Shown: positions 6,731 to 12,697 of the stretch, piece after piece | Layout of the letters: the number at the start of each line of letters is the position of its first letter | How positions within the stretch are numbered: the first letter of the stretch is position 1 | From: Bacteriovorax stolpii | Lineage (GTDB): Bacteria > Bdellovibrionota > Bacteriovoracia > Bacteriovoracales > Bacteriovoracaceae | Direction of reading: 5' to 3' | NCBI GenBank assembly: GCA_945890905.1 | Contig: CAMDDI010000082.1 | Coordinates: 1 to 12,697, forward strand | DNA: 12,697 nucleotides | Notes under the pieces: generated by a model | Seen by the model: only the letters and a program-made list of their open reading frames with translations | Databases searched by the model: none | What the model was told of the DNA's origin: nothing | Position numbers and translations under genes: made by a program

Positions 6731-7087
6731 TTAATACTCGCATTTCAATTTAAGATTCGTGGCCTTAAATAATCCTGAATCTGTGATCACGCTTAGGATT
6801 ACTGTTTCGGTTTTTGTTAGAGCAACCTTCACAGTCGTCTCTTCATCATTGGAAACGTAAACTGTCTTTGTTCCGGAATTTACTTTCGAAACTTCTATTG
6901 ATTCAAAAACAACTTTTCCTTCGACTTTAATCTCCACTAAAGATGGAACTTTTTGTCCGTGATGATCATATCCCAATAAAAGCTCAACAGTTTGACCTTT
7001 GAGTTTTCCAGTACAAATCGTGTCACCTGGTGTGGCGAAAGCAAAAGTAGAAGACAAAGCGAGAGCGAGGATAATGATATGTTTCAT
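6731..7087 (-). CDS. Small secreted protein of unknown function, 118 aa
   Basis: The signal peptide is KHIIILALALSSTFAFA, with cleavage before TPGD. The mature protein is about 100 residues and consists largely of alternating hydrophobic/polar residues (TVELLLGY, SLVEIKVEGKVVFESIEV, TVKVALTKTETVILSVI), so a small beta-sandwich or barrel is likely. Two cysteines near the ends (CTGK early, LKCEY at the end) could form one disulfide that closes the fold. The family is not recognised. The start ATG 7087 is well supported: AAGGAG lies 5 nt upstream, and a good sigma70-type promoter sits at 7108-7136. It is the best-equipped expression unit in the window. It is probably monocistronic, with a strong hairpin following the stop. 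Confidence 0.8.
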   Translation of the reverse strand: MKHIIILALALSSTFAFATPGDTICTGKLKGQTVELLLGYDHHGQKVPSLVEIKVEGKVVFESIEVSKVNSGTKTVYVSNDEETTVKVALTKTETVILSVITDSGLFKATNLKLKCEY

Positions 7088-7092
7088 AGGGA

Positions 7093-7098
7093 CTCCTT
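7093..7098 (-). promoter_or_regulatory. Shine-Dalgarno AAGGAG of the 6731-7087 gene
   Basis: The complement of CTCCTT at 7093-7098 reads AAGGAG, 5 nt before the ATG. It is the strongest ribosome-binding site seen in the window, and it fixes the start of the 118-aa secreted protein. Confidence 0.7.
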
Positions 7099-7107
7099 TT
7101 TTTGCAC

Positions 7108-7136
7108 TTTATAGCAATTGCGGACACTCGACGCAA
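7108..7136 (-). promoter_or_regulatory. Sigma70-type promoter of the 6731-7087 gene
   Basis: On the minus strand, TTGCGT (complement of 7131-7136) and TATAAA (complement of 7108-7113) are separated by exactly 17 bp. TGC precedes the -10, making it an extended -10 promoter. The expected start site near 7101 gives a leader of roughly 14 nt containing only the ribosome-binding site. Confidence 0.6.
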
Positions 7137-7151
7137 CGCACAATGAAAAGA

Positions 7152-7163
7152 ATACAATTGTAT
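7152..7163. repeat. 12-bp perfect palindrome ATACAATTGTAT
   Basis: This AT-rich 12-bp palindrome lies 15 bp upstream of the -35 box of the 7108-7136 promoter and 26 bp past the stop of the 7190-9130 gene. It could be a regulator-binding site. It has no GC clamp, so it would make a poor terminator for the upstream protease gene, and no other terminator is visible there. Confidence 0.3.
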
Positions 7164-7189
7164 AAGAGTTCTAAAAGTGACCATTCCCG

Positions 7190-9130
7190 TTACTTAAAGC
7201 AGTCTTGCTCAAGGTTTTGCAATTCCACGGCTGTAAGTTCCGCCGTACAGCTTGGAGGGAGTGTGCGACCTCGAAACCTTTCAACTTTGAGGACTCGGTA
7301 GAGGTCGGGGGAATGGGTATCCTGAGCGTCTGAGGCAAAGAAAGTATTTGAATTGTAATTTCCATTAGAATCTTTATTGATCAAAAAGCATGCGAAGTTC
7401 CTATCTTCTGGAGAAAGAAATCTTGCAGAAATGAGATCGGCCCAGTTTTCTTCGGTGAAGTGATTCACTCTATAAGCAAGGCTTTCCTTGGTCTCACCAT
7501 TCTCAAAAGGAACGATGTCATAGGCAGGTTGAATCTCTGGGGCGGCCACATTAAGACAGAGCCTTGCGTCTCGATAGACCTCAGCTGAATGCTGGGAGAC
7601 GGTATTCGCTCTGATAAGTGATGAGAGTGCATGACCAAGCTCATGAGCAATAATTCCTTTGCCCATCTCGGGAACTTTGAGTGAAAGCCAACTGACTTTG
7701 ATTTTGCCAGAACCAACTTGTTGTGAGTGGTCTTCAATACCACCGAGCTCAAACTCATCACAAGTGGTGGTCACATCACTGGTGAATTCTTCTAGACTCA
7801 TATTCATAAATTCGTGTGCATTTAATACGGACACACTTTGTTGATCGTTATTTCTAGAATATTCAATATCCCTTTGAAGATCAGAAATCTCTTTTGCGAG
7901 CCTGTCAGTCATCAAACGATTATGACCTTCTCGGGAAGTAGGGACGTCAAAGTTAATTCTGTCAATCAGAGGAGATAAAACACGTGTCGAATGAGTTGAG
8001 AGTCTTCCTAGAATACTTCGTTTAAATTCATTTTTGTAAGCATCAAGCATTCTTAAGAATTCTTGTCTTTGGGCATGCGAGGGTAAGGCCTCTTGCGACT
8101 TTTGCTGAATAATAAGACAGTGTTGCACATTGGCCTGAATCTCAGGAGATTGTGCGTTTAAGTTCTCTAGCTCAACAAGACGTTCATCAATCTTTCTAAG
8201 AAGATCTTCTTTGGTATAAAAATCATAAAGACTTTGTGCAGGTATCTGTCTAAGGCTAGATGGTGGAGTTACTATAAAATCTTTGACCATGCTCAAAACT
8301 AAACTCGCTGAGAAAAATTCTGCTAGTTGAGCGTTTGATGGATTCTCTTCATTTTCTAAGGCATTAAGCGAGCTGATATCAACCATAGACATGGTTTGAA
8401 TGTAATTTGACAATCTTTCACTTTGACTTCTAATCAGTGCAACAGATTGCTGGTTTTGAGTCTTCATCATTTCGATCGCTTCTTGAAGTGTTTTTCCCGG
8501 AAAGTTTTGGTCTAAGTAAAGCTGCCACCCGTTTACGGCCCCATAGACCAAGCGCTGGAAATGGGGATTATTTCTAAACTCAATATAGGGTTGGACATAA
8601 GCCTCGCCTCTTTCACCAAGATGGTTAACTAAGGCTTTTCTCAGTTTGCTTTGATCGATTCGTGCGATACTCCTTCCTTCTAAGTCAATTTCCTCAAGGG
8701 TAAACTCTTCTGAATCAAGATCATTTAAAATATTGAGAAGAATTGATAGTCGATTTACAGAAGTAAACTCAGGATCGATACTCACCTGATCTGATTGGAC
8801 CCTTTGTCTTAAAGCACGTAACGACTCTTTGGAGTTAGCGATTTGAAGAGTGTAAAACTCTTCAATCTGCCCCTGCAAGCGTCTAGACTGAGCATTGTTT
8901 TCCGGCTCTATTTCATCCAATTGATTGATCACATCCCCATAAGTTACTGACTCATTAGCTGGCCCGCAAACCTGGGAGAGGCATTGAGAAAAGTTTCTAC
9001 CTTCACTTGAATCGCAAGCAATCTTTGGCTCGATCGTGGTTCTTAAAAAATGCAGAGTTCTCTCAGCATCAACGCTGTATGCATTGAATGAGAAAACCAT
9101 TGAGAGGAGTGCAATTACTTTTTTTTGCAT
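7190..9130 (-). CDS. Secreted zinc metalloprotease, divergent M13 (neprilysin)-like gluzincin, 646 aa
   Basis: The signal peptide is residues 1-19 (KKVIALLSMVFSFNAYS). The catalytic motif IIAHELGHALS gives HExxH at 496-500. ENWAD at 561-565 gives the ExxxD third-ligand motif, 61 residues after the second His; in neprilysin the motif is ENxAD at almost the same distance. HSPDLYRV (606-613) has the His-x5-Arg spacing of the M13 substrate-binding His711/Arg717. The length of 646 aa also suits M13. Residues about 60-430 are helical and carry no recognised motif, and the usual M13 NAxY substrate strand is not evident, so this is a divergent member. Nine cysteines suggest disulfides, as expected for a periplasmic or extracellular enzyme. 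It should cleave peptides outside the cytoplasm; the target is unknown. The ATG overlaps the upstream 130-aa gene by 16 nt and lacks a clear Shine-Dalgarno, implying translational coupling. Confidence 0.8.
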   Translation of the reverse strand: MQKKVIALLSMVFSFNAYSVDAERTLHFLRTTIEPKIACDSSEGRNFSQCLSQVCGPANESVTYGDVINQLDEIEPENNAQSRRLQGQIEEFYTLQIANSKESLRALRQRVQSDQVSIDPEFTSVNRLSILLNILNDLDSEEFTLEEIDLEGRSIARIDQSKLRKALVNHLGERGEAYVQPYIEFRNNPHFQRLVYGAVNGWQLYLDQNFPGKTLQEAIEMMKTQNQQSVALIRSQSERLSNYIQTMSMVDISSLNALENEENPSNAQLAEFFSASLVLSMVKDFIVTPPSSLRQIPAQSLYDFYTKEDLLRKIDERLVELENLNAQSPEIQANVQHCLIIQQKSQEALPSHAQRQEFLRMLDAYKNEFKRSILGRLSTHSTRVLSPLIDRINFDVPTSREGHNRLMTDRLAKEISDLQRDIEYSRNNDQQSVSVLNAHEFMNMSLEEFTSDVTTTCDEFELGGIEDHSQQVGSGKIKVSWLSLKVPEMGKGIIAHELGHALSSLIRANTVSQHSAEVYRDARLCLNVAAPEIQPAYDIVPFENGETKESLAYRVNHFTEENWADLISARFLSPEDRNFACFLINKDSNGNYNSNTFFASDAQDTHSPDLYRVLKVERFRGRTLPPSCTAELTAVELQNLEQDCFK

Positions 9131-9507
9131 GCAAGCGCCATTTCATTTTTAAGGGTGAGAAGATGCTGAGTGATATTATTAACGTAGATTCCAAGTTTAG
9201 ATTGGGGATGGACCACTTTGCGATGACCTTCTACCTCTACTGCGAAAGCGTTCTTTTCTAAACTCGAACTACTGGTTTTAGATAAACGGCGCAGTTTAAT
9301 TAAAAAGTATTTATAATTGGTCTGAGAACATTTCTCCATCGGAACACGGCTATCAATCCCAGGGGCTTTGAGGGTAAGGAATTTTTCATCATGATAAATT
9401 TGAACCGGATTTCCTGACAGGGAGCTGCGAAGGATTTGGACATCAGTTGCTGAGGCATTCAAACTAAAAAGAATGAGAGAGATTGTTATGAATTTCATAG
9501 AGAACAT
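9115..9507 (-). CDS. Small secreted protein cotranscribed with the M13-like protease, 130 aa
   Basis: A signal peptide (KFITISLILFSLNASA, cleavage before TDVQ) shows export. ATG 9507 gives 130 aa; ATG 9498, three codons in, begins the signal peptide more typically. Neither has a good Shine-Dalgarno, so the start is uncertain. The mature part, about 110 residues, is basic, with two cysteines (CSQT in the middle and ACKKK at the end). It has a beta-prone centre (VQIYHDEKFLTL, FAVEVEGHRKVV) and a C-terminal helix. I do not recognise the family. It overlaps the downstream protease gene by 16 nt, so the two are made together. An inhibitor, chaperone or substrate of the protease would be natural guesses, but nothing in the sequence proves one. 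Confidence 0.72.
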   Translation of the reverse strand: MFSMKFITISLILFSLNASATDVQILRSSLSGNPVQIYHDEKFLTLKAPGIDSRVPMEKCSQTNYKYFLIKLRRLSKTSSSSLEKNAFAVEVEGHRKVVHPQSKLGIYVNNITQHLLTLKNEMALACKKK

Positions 9508-9544
9508 TTCGGATACTTAGGAATCAGACTTGATTAATCAGAAT

Positions 9545-9575
9545 AGCGTGGGGAAAGGTTTTCCTTCCCCACGCT
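9545..9575. terminator. Large GC-rich stem-loop between the DUF4105 gene and the protease operon
   Basis: An 11-bp perfect stem (AGCGTGGGGAA 9545-9555 with TTCCCCACGCT 9565-9575) continues past a one-base bulge to a GG/CC pair and a TTTT loop. On the plus strand it is followed by TCATTTTG, and on the minus strand by ATTCTGATT, so neither side has a true U-tract. It is most likely the transcription end for the 9679-11526 gene, about 100 nt past its stop. Confidence 0.5.
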
Positions 9576-9646
9576 TCATTTTGAGATGTGAATTCTTATA
9601 CTTAATCCTGCCTACATCCTATACAGGGGCATGTAATTTTTGAGCA

Positions 9647-9662
9647 GGCCCTCTTGAGGGCC
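9647..9662 (-). terminator. Short GC-rich hairpin after the DUF4105 gene
   Basis: GGCCCT (9647-9652) pairs with AGGGCC (9657-9662) around a CTTG loop, 17 nt past the minus-strand stop at 9679. On the minus strand it is followed by TGCTC and then five As rather than Ts. It could be part of a two-hairpin transcript end together with 9545-9575. Confidence 0.35.
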
Positions 9663-9678
9663 CCCGGTTAAAACTCAC

Positions 9679-11526
9679 TTAAAAAAAGTAAACCATGGAC
9701 CCAGAAACTTCTCTAGAAGGTATGGTCACTGGGTATGTTCGCCATTCTCTGTACGTCCCCCGCAAAGAAAACGACCTACTGAAATTTATACTTCCATCGA
9801 TTCCAGGTTTAAAAACCGTCTGACTTGTTCGCAACCATTTATCAGCATAGAAATAGTCAAAACTCGGATTCAATTTAAACTTTTCTGTGAAATCGAAAAT
9901 AAATCCAGAGAAAATTCCTGGACCACCTCGAAAATGGTGACGGACATCCCTCCCCCAGTCAGCATTTACTCCCGGTATAAAATAATAATTGAGATGATCT
10001 CCGAGATCTACAGTATACCCGATCCCTAACGCCACCCGAGTCACCGAGCAGTCAAAACAAAGCTTATCTTGAAGATGAGTTCTCTCAATATTAATTTTCC
10101 AACTATAGATGGGGTCAATCATTCTAAAAGGAACAATATTGGCAGCTGTTGCTAATTGGAACTGTTGAAGCCTCACTCCACCGCGATCATCAAGTCTGAG
10201 AGTAGGAGTTCCCAGCTTGATCTGAGAATGCTCGATGAAGCCCGCATTCAAATCCAAAAGGTCGTGAACGATGGGTCTAAATTCGATCTCTTGAAATCCA
10301 TGGCCATTAACTGTACCCGTCTTTAGAGAGAGAGCGTAAGGTTCGTGGCTTTTGATGGGATCAAGCACAATATATTTTTTATCGTCGTCGACTTTGGGTC
10401 CTAGGCCAGATCGTTTGATGAGAAGTTTTTGAAACTGCTTTTGCTCCTCCAAAGAAGATACGCCTTTTTTCTCGATTTTTTTCTTGTCCATGTAAGTGAT
10501 CATCACGTCAGTGGCTTCTTTAGTTTTCAAACTTTCAAGATCACCCGAAATGGCTTTTTTCAACTGAGACTTCTCTTGGCCCGAGAGACGGTCGTATTCC
10601 TTCAAAAATTTTCTTCGCATACTTGGAATGACAAATCCTGCTCCCAAGCGATGCTGACGCTGTAAACTCTTAATGGTTTCAACCGGCAGAACCCAAATAG
10701 GAAAATCTTTTGTGAGATGACCTTCTGGATTAATCACATCGAGAATCTCCATGAGCATGTATGAGCAATTCTCATCGAGAAAGTAATATCCAAAATATGG
10801 ATGCAGACCAAGTTCCCAAACGTAATCGAGAAGATCATCAATTTTTTCTTCCGAAATGTTTATTGGGTAGACCCAGAGATCACGCAGTTCCATGTTGGAA
10901 TATTCATAGATCCGCTTATAAAGAGGATCGTCGTAGAAATGACCTTTGAAGCCACCACTCAGACCCTTAACGACGTAGTTATAGCCATTGGTGTTTCGAG
11001 GCATTTCTGCAGCATAACTCAGAGTAAGATCAAGAAACTCTGGATGGGGAGTCGATTTTGTTCTGTCGGGAGAGAGGATAAAAAAAGTATGGCCAAAAAC
11101 GGAGGCTGGATTGGACATATACTGAGCAGCGAATGCTAAATAGAGCTTTTCTTTTGAAAAGACCCCTTTCCATGTGATGTGCCCAGGACAGGTTAAAGTT
11201 CTTGGCTTCCAAAAACCGGCCCTTGTAAAAAGCTTTGTTCGGAACGGAAATCTGCACTGATAATCTTCTTTTTCATTGGCCTCTTTGAGATTGGCCAAGA
11301 GCTCATCGTAGGGATCAGCATTCGGGCTTAAGTAAAACCCGCCCATTTTAGTCTTCTGCTTGTAAGATTTAAATCCTTCGCGGTAATGGAGGTTACGGAT
11401 CCACTGAGGACTCTGAGAGAATTTTAATAATTCATTAGAACTTGCAAATAATTCTGCCGGGATAAATAATAAAGAACAGATTATTATTTTTATCCGGAGA
11501 GAGTGTATAATGAAAGCTTTTATCAT
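9679..11526 (-). CDS. DUF4105 / Lnb N-terminal periplasmic domain protein with C-terminal beta-barrel-like region, 615 aa
   Basis: The N-terminal signal segment (residues about 11-29, RIKIIICSLLFIPAELFAS) is followed by the Lnb/DUF4105 domain at about 85-300. Its landmarks are QCRFPFR (90-96), YMSNPASVFGHTFF with His146, the YVVKGLSGGFKGHF block (184-197), ELRDLWVYP (213-221) and DENCSYML with Cys254. His146 and Cys254 are the likely active pair if the family is a thiol hydrolase of NlpC/P60 type; that is inference. From about 370 on, the sequence alternates beta strands and ends in SGSMVYFF, an aromatic C-terminus as in outer-membrane barrels, so outer-membrane location is likely. The start ATG 11526 lacks a Shine-Dalgarno and overlaps the divergent gene by 17 bp, so the true start is uncertain, but no better start lies before the hydrophobic segment. 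It is the first gene of a minus-strand run of exported proteins. Confidence 0.85.
   Translation of the reverse strand: MIKAFIIHSLRIKIIICSLLFIPAELFASSNELLKFSQSPQWIRNLHYREGFKSYKQKTKMGGFYLSPNADPYDELLANLKEANEKEDYQCRFPFRTKLFTRAGFWKPRTLTCPGHITWKGVFSKEKLYLAFAAQYMSNPASVFGHTFFILSPDRTKSTPHPEFLDLTLSYAAEMPRNTNGYNYVVKGLSGGFKGHFYDDPLYKRIYEYSNMELRDLWVYPINISEEKIDDLLDYVWELGLHPYFGYYFLDENCSYMLMEILDVINPEGHLTKDFPIWVLPVETIKSLQRQHRLGAGFVIPSMRRKFLKEYDRLSGQEKSQLKKAISGDLESLKTKEATDVMITYMDKKKIEKKGVSSLEEQKQFQKLLIKRSGLGPKVDDDKKYIVLDPIKSHEPYALSLKTGTVNGHGFQEIEFRPIVHDLLDLNAGFIEHSQIKLGTPTLRLDDRGGVRLQQFQLATAANIVPFRMIDPIYSWKINIERTHLQDKLCFDCSVTRVALGIGYTVDLGDHLNYYFIPGVNADWGRDVRHHFRGGPGIFSGFIFDFTEKFKLNPSFDYFYADKWLRTSQTVFKPGIDGSINFSRSFSLRGTYREWRTYPVTIPSREVSGSMVYFF
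11442..11470 (+). promoter_or_regulatory. Sigma70-type promoter of the DUF3015-like gene, inside the divergent gene
   Basis: TTGCAA (11442-11447) and AATAAT (11465-11470) are separated by 17 bp and match the consensus at 4/6 and 5/6 positions (TTGACA, TATAAT). A start site near 11477 gives a leader of about 33 nt, with GGAG at 11496-11499 before ATG 11510. The promoter lies wholly within the signal-peptide codons of the minus-strand DUF4105 gene. Confidence 0.5.
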
Positions 11527-12070
11527 TTTGGCAATTTTGTCAGTCTTCTGTTCGAACGTCTACGCATTCAATTCAGGAAGTTGTTCGAGCTTGATTTATA
11601 ACAATGGTTGGTGGAGAAAGTATCCAGATCTTGGTATCGGTGAAAAAGGTATAAACCTTTCAATAAAGGCCACGTCTCGTGGAAGCTCTGGATCTTCAAA
11701 CTGGTCCACTCAGGGCACCACAGCTTCTACCGATCCTGGAGTTTCGACAAAATCTTCGCAAAGTTTCACCCAGTCTATCAGCTCATGGGGACCATGCTCT
11801 CTCATCGGTTCAGCTGAAGATATGAGAAAGCTGCGTGACCTTTACTACGCTCAAAATAAAGACGGAGTTCTCAAAGAACTTGCTCAAGGAAATGGCGATC
11901 ATTTAGAAGTCATGGCCTTCTTTGGTCGCTGTGATATGAAAGCTCAAAAAGAATTCAATACTTCGATGCAGAAAAATTTTGGAAACCTGGTTATCGAAGT
12001 TGAGGACAATAAGAAGTTTATGGATAAATTTGACCAATATTTAGCATCGCTTAACTGCAGAGTCGGATAA
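11510..12070 (+). CDS. Secreted DUF3015-like protein, 186 aa
   Basis: The signal peptide is KAFIILAILSVFCSNVYA, with cleavage after residue 19 before FN. The mature protein has SGSCSSLIYN (22-31), a Ser/Thr/Gly-rich stretch (55-95, including SRGSSGSSNWSTQGTT), GPCSLIG (94-100) and then helices with DGVLKELAQGNGDHLEVMA and GRCDMKAQKEF. This order matches DUF3015: a glycine/cysteine start, a serine-threonine tract ending at a Cys, and a helix carrying RGxGExLxALA before another Cys. Cysteines 25, 96, 141 and 183 could form two disulfides. The family's role is unknown; members are periplasmic or surface proteins of proteobacteria and relatives. Start ATG 11510 has GGAGAG 10 nt upstream. It is divergent from, and overlaps by 17 bp, the start of the DUF4105 gene, and is convergent with the photolyase-like gene across a shared hairpin. 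Confidence 0.78.
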   Translation: MKAFIILAILSVFCSNVYAFNSGSCSSLIYNNGWWRKYPDLGIGEKGINLSIKATSRGSSGSSNWSTQGTTASTDPGVSTKSSQSFTQSISSWGPCSLIGSAEDMRKLRDLYYAQNKDGVLKELAQGNGDHLEVMAFFGRCDMKAQKEFNTSMQKNFGNLVIEVEDNKKFMDKFDQYLASLNCRVG

Positions 12071-12083
12071 ATAAGACTTACCT

Positions 12084-12112
12084 GCTACTTGCCGCAATTA
12101 TAGGCAAGTAGC
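12084..12112. terminator. Bidirectional stem-loop between convergent genes
   Basis: A perfect 10-bp stem (GCTACTTGCC 12084-12093 with GGCAAGTAGC 12103-12112) encloses a 9-nt AT-rich loop. It sits between the stops of the DUF3015-like gene (12070) and the photolyase-like gene (12132). The 10-bp palindrome GCTCGCGAGC (12111-12120) abuts it. There is no T-tract on either side; position argues for a shared transcription end. Confidence 0.55.
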
Positions 12113-12131
12113 TCGCGAGCGATTAAATACT

Positions 12132-12697
12132 TTAAACTGAAGTCTTTTCCTTGATGAACGTCTCAGCAGTTTTAATTAATTTCTTTTTCTTCGCTGGATC
12201 CATCTTTTCGTAGGTCCGGACCATCATGCTCATGCGGTAATTTTTTGAGAAAAACTCAGAGTTTTTACCGATGAACCTCCAGAAGAGCCCGTCCCAGATA
12301 TCGCACCAGTCATCTTTTTTGTAGTCTGACATCTTAAGCACATAGTTACTGCCTGAGATGTAGGGTTTAGTCGCAAAGATACCGCCGTCTGAGAACTGTC
12401 CCATGCCATAGACGTTCGGCCCCATCACCCAGTCAGCACTGTCGACAAACATTTCCATAAACCATTTGTGAACTTCCTGAGGATGAATCTCACTCAAGAG
12501 CATGACATTAGAAATAATCATCAGTCGTTCGATGTGATGGCAGTAACCATACTTCACTGCTTTCTTGATAGCGTCGTCGACAGGAGGAATTCCCGTTGTC
12601 CCTTCGTACCAGTCTTTCGTAAGCTTCCCGTGATGGTTAAAAAAGTTTGTCGTATCTTGTATCTCAGAAAAATTCTGATAAACACCTCGAACGAATT
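12132..12697 (-). CDS. Cryptochrome/photolyase-related protein (COG3046 type), C-terminal part, no 4Fe-4S cysteines
   Basis: The frame is open to the window edge, giving about 187 C-terminal residues; the 5' end is missing. An in-frame GTG at 12557 is internal (a Val). Conserved blocks of the FAD-binding domain are visible: VRGVYQNF near the edge, YGYCHHIERLMIISN, WFMEMFVDSADWVMGPNVYGM, GQFSDGGIFATKPYISGSNY, KMSDYKK and DGLFWRFI, then SMMVRTYEKM. These match bacterial (6-4) photolyases of the PhrB/FeS-BCP group, which use FAD and blue light to repair DNA (6-4) photoproducts or act as photoreceptors. PhrB-type enzymes have SDYCxxC and ACPFN plus an upstream Cys; here the loop is KKDDWCDIWDG with one Cys, and the upstream site reads IPPVDDA. 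The cluster is therefore almost surely absent. Related loops seem common in marine bacterial homologues (from memory). Confidence 0.85.
   Translation of the reverse strand, partial: FVRGVYQNFSEIQDTTNFFNHHGKLTKDWYEGTTGIPPVDDAIKKAVKYGYCHHIERLMIISNVMLLSEIHPQEVHKWFMEMFVDSADWVMGPNVYGMGQFSDGGIFATKPYISGSNYVLKMSDYKKDDWCDIWDGLFWRFIGKNSEFFSKNYRMSMMVRTYEKMDPAKKKKLIKTAETFIKEKTSV

Noticed and set aside
7465..7761. Open frame on the minus strand, 98 codons
   Set aside because: It is out of frame within the metalloprotease gene, across its HExxH-coding part, where the protease reading has clear family motifs.
10801..11139. Open frame on the plus strand, 112 codons
   Set aside because: It is antisense to the conserved Lnb domain of the DUF4105 gene, with no signal peptide, motif or ribosome-binding site.
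12132..12557. Complete 141-aa protein starting at GTG 12557
   Set aside because: The frame stays open to the window edge and the upstream codons encode conserved photolyase sequence (VRGVYQNF, DWYEG), so the GTG is an internal valine.
1..12697. tRNA, rRNA, CRISPR array, insertion sequence, riboswitch
   Set aside because: No cloverleaf with a T-loop, no regularly spaced repeats, no transposase frame or terminal inverted repeats, and no long structured leader were seen on either strand.

Overview
This 12.7 kb window is chromosomal DNA from a Gram-negative bacterium of moderate to low GC. It has dense genes, short or overlapping junctions, and an unusual number of signal-peptide proteins without recognisable families. 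A Bdellovibrio/Bacteriovorax-like lineage would fit: many lineage-specific secreted proteins, a Lnb/DUF4105 outer-membrane-type protein, a DUF3015-like protein and a photolyase-related protein. That placement is inference; no ribosomal or other phylogenetic marker is present.

Region 1 (1-4873, mainly + strand) is catabolic. It opens with the C-terminal part of a 3-hydroxyacyl-CoA dehydrogenase. This is followed by an 8-nt-overlapping frame that encodes what looks like the missing C-terminal half of a long, PaaH-type enzyme. After a minus-strand secreted-protein gene (938-1552) come a PcaF/PaaJ-like thiolase, a small secreted protein whose start overlaps the thiolase stop, and an aldehyde dehydrogenase. 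The three acyl-CoA or aldehyde enzymes could serve beta-oxidation or the late steps of phenylacetate or aromatic breakdown.

Region 2 (4890-11526, all - strand) is a block of exported proteins. From upstream to downstream on the minus strand these are: a 615-aa DUF4105 (Lnb N-terminal) protein with a likely beta-barrel tail; a two-gene overlapping unit of a 130-aa secreted protein and a 646-aa secreted gluzincin with an M13 (neprilysin)-like signature; a 118-aa secreted protein with its own good promoter; and a second overlapping pair, a 375-aa secreted helical protein with a hydrophobic segment followed by a 169-aa secreted protein. Strong hairpins with poor U-tracts separate several of these units.

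Region 3 (11510-12697) holds a DUF3015-like secreted protein on the + strand, whose start codon overlaps the start of the divergent DUF4105 gene, and the C-terminal part of a cryptochrome/photolyase-related protein on the - strand. The latter lacks the cysteines of the usual 4Fe-4S cluster.

No tRNA, rRNA, CRISPR array, insertion sequence or attachment site was seen. No stretch longer than 300 bases is without a gene.
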